From: Chloroflexota bacterium
GTDB lineage: Bacteria > Chloroflexota > Limnocylindria > QHBO01
Assembly: GCA_023250255.1 (NCBI GenBank)
Contig: JAHFBB010000038.1
Span: 1-7,219, forward strand
Direction of reading: 5' to 3'
DNA: 7,219 nucleotides
This document shows, piece by piece, positions 1 to 6,319 of the stretch. The notes under the pieces were generated by a model. The model did not search any database, was not told the origin of the DNA, and was given only the letters and a program-made list of their open reading frames with translations. The number at the start of each line of letters is the position of its first letter. Within the stretch, counting starts at the first letter, position 1. The position numbers and the translations under genes were made by a program.

Positions 1-2059
1 CCCCGGCGACGGCCGCCAGGTCGCCCTGACCCTCGGCCAACACCGGCTGACAGCGGCCTCGGCGCCGACGGAGCAAGGTTGTCCCGCCGGCCACGACCAC
101 CAACGCCAACAGGACGCCGCCCAGCCGGATGCCACCGCCGAGTGCTGCGTCGGCCCGGGTCTGGATGGTGCCGTTGGCCACGCTCGTCGCTTCCTCGAAA
201 TCACCCGCCACCAGGGAGTCCACCGCGGCGGCGGCATCGGTACCCAGATCCTCACCCAGCAAACCTACGGCCTCGACCGGATTCGTCTCGGCATCCGCGG
301 CCGTCACCGCGTCGGCGACCACCGCAGCGGCCTCGGCCTCGGCCTCGGCCACCGTCAGTGCCGCATCCAGGTCATCGGCGGTCTGAGCTCCTTCGTAGGC
401 ATCCTCGACAACGGTCGAGGAGTCGAGCTCCGGAACCTCCCCCACTGCCTCGTCATGGGCCGCGTCGATGTTGGTCCCGAGCACGATCAATTCGGTTGCG
501 GTGTCGAACTCCCACTTCGCCATCTCCTCGCGGATCGCGAACGGGGCAGCCCAGGGAGTGGATGCCGCGAGCAGTTCATGGTAGGAGGCCCTCGAAGCGG
601 ATCGATCGGCCAGGGTCGCAGAGCCGGATGCGGCACCGAGCTCGACAAGCAGACCCTGGAGCCAGTCGAGATCGGGTTCCGCCGCCGGCACCAGTCCGCG
701 CTCGTCCGCGAGGTCCAGCCAGCGCTGCCAGGTAACAGGTTTGGGGTCGAACGTCTCGGCGGGTCCGGCGCCGAGGTACGGGATCTCCCAGTCATGCGCG
801 GCCTGCACGATCTCCCGCATGGCGTCCTCGCCAGCCCGGTTTCCAACCTCGGTGATCACCCAGCAGGCCGTGTCGTACTGGGCGGCAATTTGGGCCGAGT
901 CGTCTTCGGTCCAGATGGGCGGCAGGTACTTCCATGCATCGAGGGTTACGAGGTCCTGGACCGTGGCGTCAGGCTCGGCGCAGGGGAAAATCACGTTGGT
1001 CCCCAGGATCCGCCGGCCGTAATACTCGGCGTAGCCCTCCCAGATCCAATTCTCCGCGGTGAACGAGTCGTTGAACCAGGCATGGGCCAGTTCGTGTGCG
1101 GCGACGATCGGTTCCAGGGAGTCCTCGCTCACCAGCGCCACGGAATTCTTGGTGTCGAAGCTGCCCGCGTAGCCGCTCAGCGCCTCGGCCAGCACCTCGC
1201 GGATGGTGATGGCGTCCGTGTTCGGGCTCAGGCCAATGGCCTGCTCGAGAGCCTCCAGGTTGGGGCCGGCTGCCTGGCTCAAGGCATCGCCCCACTGCTC
1301 GTCCTCGGGCCAGGCCTCGGTGACCACCGTGATCCCACTGGCGGTGCTAGTCTCGGTGGTGGCAAACGCGTCCGGGTTGGTCACCACAAGGCACGCTCCC
1401 GTGAAGGAGTCGCTATCCGGCCGTGGCGCCGGACCGTTGGTCATGAGCGTCCTGTTGCCATCGATGGTCTGGCTGGAAAGGGCTTCGCCATCGGTCTGTT
1501 TGATCTCGAACCCAGACGGAACGATCACGCTGAATTGTTCGGGATCACCTACGTACACGCCCGGCGGGAAGGCGCAGAAGGTGGCGAATGCCTTGCCAAT
1601 CCGGTTCGGGTTGTCCGAGCGCGGCGGGCTGCCGACAATGTCATAGGTGACCGTGATGACCCGGGTCTTGCCGTAAAAGGTCGCCGGGAAGTGGACCGTT
1701 GCGGTGGGCAGGTACCCCTCCTTGCGACTGAGGGTGACCCGCGCTGACCCGCCGGTAGTAGTGGCATGGAAGTTCGTCCCATCCTCGTGGGCCGCGAACG
1801 ACACCTCGTTGATGTAGTAGTTGGTGATGGTGTACCCGTGGGTGACCGATGGAATCCGGTTGGTGACCTTCAGGGTGACCGTGGCGTGCACCCGACCGAG
1901 TTCCGGCTGAATCTCGTAAACCGCGGTTGTGGTCGTGGGAACGGTCGAGGCAGCCACCAGGGGCGGATGCCCGAACAGCGACGCCATCAAGAGCGCGGCA
2001 GCCGCCAGCGGAATGATGCGTCTCCCCCACGGGCTGGGCCTGAGGTCCATGGTGTCCAT
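1..2059 (-). CDS. Secreted, membrane-anchored M1/MA-like zinc metallopeptidase (gluzincin), C-terminus cut by window edge
   Basis: Read on the minus strand from ATG at 2059, the frame stays open for 686 codons to the left edge, so the stop lies outside. Residues 1-37 look like a Sec signal peptide: Arg13-Arg14, an Ala/Leu-rich core, and a likely cut near VAA-ST. Residues 40 to about 230 are beta-rich, as in the N-terminal domain of M1 peptidases. The catalytic motif is HELAHAWF (His322, Glu323, His326), followed by WIWEGYAEYY whose Glu341 should be the third zinc ligand. This gives HExxH-x14-E, a shorter spacing than the x18 of classical M1 enzymes, so MA-like peptidases of the PF13485 type are an alternative. 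Cys162, 223, 360 and 399 lie on the exported side and could form two disulfides. An Ala/Glu-rich stalk (about 560-640) leads to a membrane span at 643-663, then Arg664-667 and a cytoplasmic tail. Expected role: cell-surface peptidase with the catalytic domain outside; substrate unknown. ATG 2050 is an alternative start. The fold is fairly sure, the family assignment less so. Confidence 0.85.
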   Translation of the reverse strand, partial: MDTMDLRPSPWGRRIIPLAAAALLMASLFGHPPLVAASTVPTTTTAVYEIQPELGRVHATVTLKVTNRIPSVTHGYTITNYYINEVSFAAHEDGTNFHATTTGGSARVTLSRKEGYLPTATVHFPATFYGKTRVITVTYDIVGSPPRSDNPNRIGKAFATFCAFPPGVYVGDPEQFSVIVPSGFEIKQTDGEALSSQTIDGNRTLMTNGPAPRPDSDSFTGACLVVTNPDAFATTETSTASGITVVTEAWPEDEQWGDALSQAAGPNLEALEQAIGLSPNTDAITIREVLAEALSGYAGSFDTKNSVALVSEDSLEPIVAAHELAHAWFNDSFTAENWIWEGYAEYYGRRILGTNVIFPCAEPDATVQDLVTLDAWKYLPPIWTEDDSAQIAAQYDTACWVITEVGNRAGEDAMREIVQAAHDWEIPYLGAGPAETFDPKPVTWQRWLDLADERGLVPAAEPDLDWLQGLLVELGAASGSATLADRSASRASYHELLAASTPWAAPFAIREEMAKWEFDTATELIVLGTNIDAAHDEAVGEVPELDSSTVVEDAYEGAQTADDLDAALTVAEAEAEAAAVVADAVTAADAETNPVEAVGLLGEDLGTDAAAAVDSLVAGDFEEATSVANGTIQTRADAALGGGIRLGGVLLALVVVAGGTTLLRRRRGRCQPVLAEGQGDLAAVAG

Positions 2060-2065
2060 GTTTCT

Positions 2066-2077
2066 GCCGATATCGGC
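2066..2077. repeat. Perfect 12-bp palindrome GCCGATATCGGC before the peptidase start
   Basis: The sequence GCCGATATCGGC equals its own reverse complement and ends 7 nt upstream of the peptidase ATG (2059). On the mRNA it occupies the place of a normal Shine-Dalgarno sequence. The only SD-like bases, GAGG at 2080-2077, overlap its upstream edge. It could be an operator, or a small hairpin (4-bp stem, 4-nt loop) affecting initiation. A 12-bp palindrome somewhere in 7 kb is not rare by chance; its position is the reason to list it. Confidence 0.45.
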
Positions 2078-2253
2078 CTCGCGCAACGGGCTCAGCCTGG
2101 GTTGATGGCTCCCAGCACGGCACGAAGCGGCACCATACCCCTCGGGTGCGGAAACTGAAAGACCCCAATTTTGGGCTCGGGTTCCCCGCCTTTGTCGCGC
2201 CCGACGACACCGAACCTGTCGCGCGCGCACGCTGAAATGACCTCCCACCGCGA

Positions 2254-2259
2254 TACCCT
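2254..2259 (+). promoter_or_regulatory. Possible -10 hexamer (TACCCT) for the nuclease-helicase gene
   Basis: TACCCT ends 24 nt before the GTG start at 2283, which would give a short leader that still contains the Shine-Dalgarno sequence. A similar hexamer, TACGCT, sits 26 nt before the next gene on the same strand. The -35 is not convincing, so this is a tentative call based on spacing and the shared pattern. Confidence 0.3.
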
Positions 2260-2267
2260 GCGCCCCT

Positions 2268-2276
2268 GAGGGAGGA
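2268..2276 (+). promoter_or_regulatory. Strong Shine-Dalgarno sequence fixing the GTG start at 2283
   Basis: GAGGGAGGA lies 6 nt upstream of the GTG at 2283. It is a close match to the anti-SD sequence and the best ribosome binding site in the window. It decides in favour of the GTG start; the first in-frame ATG is at Met40 and would remove Cys21, one of the four cluster cysteines. Confidence 0.8.
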
Positions 2277-2282
2277 CACCCC

Positions 2283-5200
2283 GTGCAACTGATCGACGGT
2301 CAGCCCGTCTTCTCGGCCACCGACCTGGTCGGATTCCTCGAATGCGAGCACCTGACCGCGCTCGAGCGCGCCGCCCTGGCCGGCCTCGTGGACCGACCGA
2401 TGCGAGCCGACCCCGAACTGGACGTCATCCGCAAGCGCGGCGAGCAACATGAGTACCGTTTCCTGGCTGAGCAGGAGGCGAAGGGCCTCAAGGCGCTGAA
2501 GATCGAGCGGATCGAGGGTGAGGAGTACCGCGAGCGCCTCCAGCGACAGACCCAGGAAACCCGAGACGCCATGGCACAGGGCGCCGAGATCGTCTATCAG
2601 GCCACCTTCTTCGACGGCCGATGGCTCGGCTACGCCGATTTCCTCATCCGCAAGGACGACCCTGACCGCCCATCGGTCTGGGGTCCGTACCACTACGAGG
2701 TCGCCGACACCAAGCTCGCCCGTCATGTGAAGGCCGGCGCCGTTCTCCAGATCTGCTCGTACGTCGACCAGCTGGAACGAATCCAGAACGTCCGACCCGA
2801 GACGATGTACGTCGCCCTCGGCGGCAGCGCCCGCGAGACGGTCGCACTGCGGGTGGACGACTACATGGCCTACTACCGCGCCTGCAAGCGCAGATTCGAA
2901 GATCAGGTTCTCTCCGGCCCGCCGCCAACCTTCCCGAGCACCACCACCTATCCCGAGCCGGTCGAGCATTGCGGCGTCTGCCGCTGGGATGCGGAGTGCA
3001 GCGCCCGCCGGCGCGCGGACGACCACCTGAGCTTGGTCGCCGGCATCAGCTCCCGTGAGCGAAAGGCGTTCACCGCCCGCGGCCTCGACACCCTCACCCG
3101 ACTGGGCACCTCCCCATTGCCGTTCGTCCCACCGATCGACGGCGTAAAGGAAGCGGCGGTCGAGAGGGTCCACGAGCAGGCCCGGATCCAGGTCGAGGGC
3201 CGCAACAAGGCCAAGCCCATCTACGAACTGCTGACTGCGGTCGAGCCCGAGCGCGGCCTGGCCATCCTGCCGCAGCCGAACGAGGGCGACCTGTTCTTCG
3301 ACATCGAGGGCGACCCGTACGCCTTCGAGGACGGGCTCGAGTATCTGCTCGGGGTGCTGGACGTGCAGGGCGCGTTCACGCCGTTCTGGGCGCATGACCC
3401 GGGGAACCCCGAGGACATCACCCTCGCCGGCGAGAAGCAGGCCTTCGAGCGGTTCATGGACTTCGTGACCGCCCGCCGCGCCACGTACCCCGAGCTCCAC
3501 ATCTTCCACTACGCCTCGTATGAGCCAACGGCCCTGAAGAAGCTCATGGGCCGGCACGCCACCCGCGAGGACGCGGTCGATCAGCTCCTCAGGGGTGGGG
3601 TCCTGGTGGACCTCTTTCGGGCAGTCAAGCAGGGCCTCAGGGCATCGGTCGAGAGCTATTCCATCAAGAAGATCGAAGCGCTCTACGACTTCCATCGGGA
3701 GATCGACCTGCGGGACGCCGGATCGAGCATCGCCGCCTTCGAGCAGTGGCTCCAGCTCGGTGAGGGCGAGCGCCCCGAGTCGGGCATTCTCGAGCGAATC
3801 TCTGCCTACAACCGAGACGACGTGGTCAGCACCCAACAGCTCCGCGACTTCCTCGAGCGCCTGCGAGTCGAATTGACCGATACCACCGGCAAACCCGTCC
3901 CTCGCCCCACTCCCCCCCAACCGGAAGCACCGCTTGAATTGACCGAGGCGGATGCCCGGGTCCAGGCCGTGGCAGACCGGTTGACCGCCGATGTCCCGGT
4001 GGACCCCCAAGACCGGACAACTGAACAGCAGGCACGCTGGCTGCTCGCCCAATTGCTGTCCTGGCATCGGCGGGAATTGAAGTCCGCGTACTGGGAGTTC
4101 TTCGCCCGCATGGACATGACCCTCGATGACCTGGTGGCGGACACGGGAGCGCTGGCTGGCATCGAGGTCATCGGTCCGGACGGGGACCCGTTCAAGCGGA
4201 CTCCCCGCTCACAGCTCCGCCAGCAATGGCTGTACCGCATCCCGCCCCAGGAGCACGATCTCAACGAACGGTCCGTGCTGTATAACCCCGCGCTCCGCCA
4301 GGCCAAGCCGGACGCGCCGTGGAGCGACTGGAAGGTAGACGCCACGCTCGTGGGCAAGGTCGACGACGAGCATGGCCGGATTACCCTGTCCTGGCCGGCG
4401 GGGGTCGACCCAACTCACCCCGAGGCGATTGTTCCACTCAACATCGTCCCCGACACGGATCACCGGGCGGCCTTGCTCCGGCTGGGGACCTGGGTCGCGG
4501 AGCACGGCGTCGATACCGAAGGCCCGTGGCGCGCCGCCCGTGACCTCCTCCTGCGCCGCGCACCGACGGTTGGCCAGACGCCAGGCGCCAGCCTGCGCAC
4601 GGCAATCGAGTCGGACCTGGATGCGGCCGTTCGCCTCGGCTCAGCCCTGACCGACAGTTCTCTTGCCATCCAGGGCCCTCCCGGCGCGGGCAAGACCTTC
4701 GCCGGTGCCCACATGATCGTCCGGCTGCTCCAGGCGGGGAAGAGTGTCGGCATCACGTCGAACAGCCACAAGGTGATCGGCCACTTCCTGCAGATGGTCT
4801 GCCAGGAGGCAGCCAAGGCCGATGGCGTTGACCTGCGGGCGGTCCAGAAGGTCTCCGAGGATGGCCAGGGCTTCATCCACGAGCGGGTCACCCTGACCGA
4901 GGATAACGACCAGCTCCGTCGCGACATCGCGTCCGGCACCTGCAACCTGGCTGGCGGGACCTCCTGGCTGTGGGCGTCGGAGAAGTCCGAGGGTCTGGTG
5001 GACGTCCTGTTCGTCGACGAGGCCGGCCAGATGTCGCTGGCCAACGTCCTCGCCATCTCAGGCGCCGCCAGGAGCCTGGTCCTGCTCGGCGATCCGCAGC
5101 AGCTCGATCAGCCCCTCCAGGGCTCCCACCCGCCCGGCGCGGACCGCTCGGCCCTGGCCCACTTCCTCGGCGAACAGCCCACCATGCCCTCTGACCGGGG

Positions 5201-5831
5201 CCTGTTCATGGAGCGGACCTGGCGTCTCCATCCTGCCATCGCCCGATTCACGTCGGAGGCCTTCTACGAGGGACGCCTCGAATCGATGCCCGAACTGGCC
5301 CAGCAGGAACTGCTGTCGCCCGGACGGCTGGCCGGGGTGGGCCTGCGGCTGGTCGCGGCGCACCACACCGGCAACGACAACGAATCGGTCGAGGAAGCCC
5401 AACAGGTGGCCGATCTCATCCGGGCCCTGGTCGAGTCAGGCGCGACGTGGATCAACCAACAGGGTGAGGTCGGGTACCTGACGGCCCAGAACGTGCTGGT
5501 CGTCGCGCCGTACAACGCCCAGGTGGGCGCCATCCAACGGGCGCTGCCCGAGGCCAACGTGGGCACCGTCGACAAGTTCCAGGGCCAGGAGGCTCCAGTC
5601 AGCGTCTACTCGATGACCTCAAGCTCACCCGAGGACGCGCCGCACGGCATGGCGTTCCTGTATTCACGGAACCGTCTGAACGTGGCGACATCCCGCGCCC
5701 GCTGCGTGACCATCGTCGTCGCCAATCCCGCGCTGTTGCTGGCCCGCGCACGGACTCCCGACCAGATGCGCCTGGCAAATGCGCTCTGCCAATTCGTGGA
5801 GATGGCCGAGCCAACGGCTGGAGATCCCTGA
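2283..5831 (+). CDS. TM0106-type RecB-like nuclease / RNase H-fold exonuclease / SF1 helicase fusion
   Basis: A complete 1182-residue protein with three enzymatic modules. Residues 1-245 form a Cas4/RecB-like PD-(D/E)XK nuclease: RGEQHE (His56), Asp119 in GYADF, the core EVADTK (Glu139, Asp142, Lys144), and QICSY as the RecB-type QxxxY (Gln156, Tyr160). Cys21 with Cys230, Cys233 and Cys239 probably holds an iron-sulfur cluster, as in Cas4 and AddB. Residues 335-530 match the YprB-like RNase H-fold domain: FFDIEGDP (Asp340, Glu342), HYASYE, LVDLF (Asp443) and YNRDD (Tyr509, Asp513). A Pro-rich linker (538-550) leads to an SF1 helicase of the Dna2/Upf1 group: Walker A GPPGAGKT (Lys804), Walker B VDEAGQ (Asp912, Glu913), motif III GDPQQ (936-940), WRLHP (Arg981), VDKFQGQE (1096-1103) and LNVATSRAR (Arg1138). 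No key residue is visibly missing. Expected role: cytoplasmic, ATP-driven unwinding or translocation coupled to DNA or RNA cleavage in repair, replication or defence. The family's cellular job is not established. The identity is firm, the role inferred. Confidence 0.92.
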   Translation: MQLIDGQPVFSATDLVGFLECEHLTALERAALAGLVDRPMRADPELDVIRKRGEQHEYRFLAEQEAKGLKALKIERIEGEEYRERLQRQTQETRDAMAQGAEIVYQATFFDGRWLGYADFLIRKDDPDRPSVWGPYHYEVADTKLARHVKAGAVLQICSYVDQLERIQNVRPETMYVALGGSARETVALRVDDYMAYYRACKRRFEDQVLSGPPPTFPSTTTYPEPVEHCGVCRWDAECSARRRADDHLSLVAGISSRERKAFTARGLDTLTRLGTSPLPFVPPIDGVKEAAVERVHEQARIQVEGRNKAKPIYELLTAVEPERGLAILPQPNEGDLFFDIEGDPYAFEDGLEYLLGVLDVQGAFTPFWAHDPGNPEDITLAGEKQAFERFMDFVTARRATYPELHIFHYASYEPTALKKLMGRHATREDAVDQLLRGGVLVDLFRAVKQGLRASVESYSIKKIEALYDFHREIDLRDAGSSIAAFEQWLQLGEGERPESGILERISAYNRDDVVSTQQLRDFLERLRVELTDTTGKPVPRPTPPQPEAPLELTEADARVQAVADRLTADVPVDPQDRTTEQQARWLLAQLLSWHRRELKSAYWEFFARMDMTLDDLVADTGALAGIEVIGPDGDPFKRTPRSQLRQQWLYRIPPQEHDLNERSVLYNPALRQAKPDAPWSDWKVDATLVGKVDDEHGRITLSWPAGVDPTHPEAIVPLNIVPDTDHRAALLRLGTWVAEHGVDTEGPWRAARDLLLRRAPTVGQTPGASLRTAIESDLDAAVRLGSALTDSSLAIQGPPGAGKTFAGAHMIVRLLQAGKSVGITSNSHKVIGHFLQMVCQEAAKADGVDLRAVQKVSEDGQGFIHERVTLTEDNDQLRRDIASGTCNLAGGTSWLWASEKSEGLVDVLFVDEAGQMSLANVLAISGAARSLVLLGDPQQLDQPLQGSHPPGADRSALAHFLGEQPTMPSDRGLFMERTWRLHPAIARFTSEAFYEGRLESMPELAQQELLSPGRLAGVGLRLVAAHHTGNDNESVEEAQQVADLIRALVESGATWINQQGEVGYLTAQNVLVVAPYNAQVGAIQRALPEANVGTVDKFQGQEAPVSVYSMTSSSPEDAPHGMAFLYSRNRLNVATSRARCVTIVVANPALLLARARTPDQMRLANALCQFVEMAEPTAGDP
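3870..3946 (+). repeat. In-frame 11-bp direct repeat flanking the interdomain linker
   Basis: GAATTGACCGA occurs at 3870-3880 and again at 3936-3946, exactly 66 bp (22 codons) apart. The two copies encode ELTD and ELTE on either side of the Pro-rich linker that joins the nuclease half to the helicase half of the fusion enzyme. It may be a trace of a small duplication at the domain junction, or chance similarity in an Ala/Glu/Pro-rich segment. Confidence 0.4.
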
Positions 5832-5857
5832 AGGCGGGACCCGGTATCGTGACGGCC

Positions 5858-5879
5858 GTTCGCCATCCATTCGGCGAGC
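5858..5879 (+). other. Small inverted repeat after the nuclease-helicase gene
   Basis: GTTCGCC and GGCGAGC can pair around the 8-nt loop ATCCATTC, giving a 7-bp stem with one G-T wobble. It starts 27 nt after the stop codon at 5831, a sensible position for transcript termination. No T-run follows, so it is not a standard intrinsic terminator; it could still protect a 3' end or pause polymerase. Confidence 0.3.
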
Positions 5880-5931
5880 CATGTCCTCGGCGTCCGGCAG
5901 ATGGACATGGGTGCTGATCGGTCCGTTCGGG

Positions 5932-5937
5932 TACGCT
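5932..5937 (+). promoter_or_regulatory. Possible -10 hexamer (TACGCT) for the small zinc-motif gene
   Basis: TACGCT in the context GGGTACGCTGGC ends 26 nt before the ATG at 5963. It resembles in form and distance the TACCCT before the nuclease-helicase gene. No proper -35 is seen at 16-18 nt spacing. If real, the small gene would be transcribed on its own rather than only by read-through. Confidence 0.3.
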
Positions 5938-5962
5938 GGCACTGACACCAACCGGAGACTTC

Positions 5963-6304
5963 ATGGCAATCAACTGCGTTCACAACATGGCGTCCGAGCA
6001 ATGCGCCCGCTGCCGGACCTGCCCCCATGGCTTGATGACCAGCCAATGCGGCAAGTGCGCCAATGCGGTCCTCGCTCGCGCCGCCGCCAAGGCCGTCCCG
6101 CCCGCACAGCCGTCGGAGGAGCATCGAGGCTACGAGATCTTCTTCATTCCCGCCGAGCGATCCTGGTACTACCGCGACGATCCCGACGCGCCGCTCCCAG
6201 CATTAAGCTATCGGTCCGCCTTCCAGGCCCGTCGAGCGATCGACGAGGCGTTGGATGCGCCGCCGGAGGCCGAGAAGCCCGAGCCTGCCCGCAAGCGTCG
6301 CTGA
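5963..6304 (+). CDS. Small protein with two tandem C-x-H-x6-C-x2-C zinc motifs and an alpha/beta C-terminal domain
   Basis: A 113-residue protein starting at ATG 5963, with GGAGA at 5954-5958 as a ribosome binding site 4 nt upstream. The N-terminus carries two identically spaced metal-binding motifs: Cys5-His7-Cys14-Cys17 and Cys20-His22-Cys29-Cys32, each C-x-H-x6-C-x2-C, linked by Arg-Thr with a 15-residue period. Ser-x-Gln-Cys or Ser-Gln-Cys precedes the CxxC in each, so this is an internal duplication. Each motif should bind one zinc as a CHCC knuckle. After an Ala/Pro linker (about 36-50), residues 55-98 predict two short strands (YEIFFI, SWYYRDD) and a helix (SAFQARRAIDEAL). The tail is Pro/Glu-rich and ends in Arg/Lys. 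There is no signal peptide or membrane segment, so it should be cytoplasmic. I do not recognise the family. Nucleic-acid or protein binding is a reasonable inference from the zinc motifs and basic tail. It lies 131 nt after the nuclease-helicase gene on the same strand. Confidence 0.85.
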   Translation: MAINCVHNMASEQCARCRTCPHGLMTSQCGKCANAVLARAAAKAVPPAQPSEEHRGYEIFFIPAERSWYYRDDPDAPLPALSYRSAFQARRAIDEALDAPPEAEKPEPARKRR

Positions 6305-6319
6305 CGTGCGAGTCCGGGC

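Larger units (their letters stand above)
2060..2282. promoter_or_regulatory. Divergent intergenic control region
   Basis: This 223-nt gap separates the starts of the leftward peptidase and the rightward nuclease-helicase, so it must hold promoters for both. For the leftward gene, TATGGT (minus strand, 2137-2132) is a plausible -10 with no convincing -35. For the rightward gene, TACCCT (2254-2259) is a plausible -10, with CTGAAA at 2232-2237 as a poor -35 sixteen nt upstream. Possible operator-like elements are the perfect palindrome at 2066-2077, the near-palindrome CCCAATTTTGGG at 2164-2175, and TGTCGCGC at 2193-2200 and again at 2217-2224, a 24-nt repeat distance. That promoters lie here is inferred from gene orientation; the individual elements are weak matches. 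Confidence 0.5.

Noticed and set aside
455..1747. 430-codon open frame on the plus strand
   Set aside because: It is antisense to the metallopeptidase, whose HELAH site, signal peptide and membrane anchor are clear. The plus-strand translation shows no domain.
2283..3020. Cas4-like domain as evidence of a CRISPR-Cas locus
   Set aside because: No repeat-spacer array and no cas1, cas2 or effector gene are present. The fused RNase H-fold and helicase modules identify the TM0106-type family instead.
1641..4067. 808-codon open frame on the minus strand
   Set aside because: It crosses the divergent intergenic region and lies antisense to the nuclease-helicase gene, and in another frame over the peptidase start. 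Its translation has no recognisable motif. Long antisense frames are expected at this GC content.
6287..6319. GCCCG...CGGGC outer stem with CGTC-GCT-GACG inner hairpin at the convergent gene ends, as a bidirectional terminator
   Set aside because: Stems are only 4-5 bp, the structure includes the stop codon of the zinc-motif gene, and no T-run follows on either strand. It is too weak to call.
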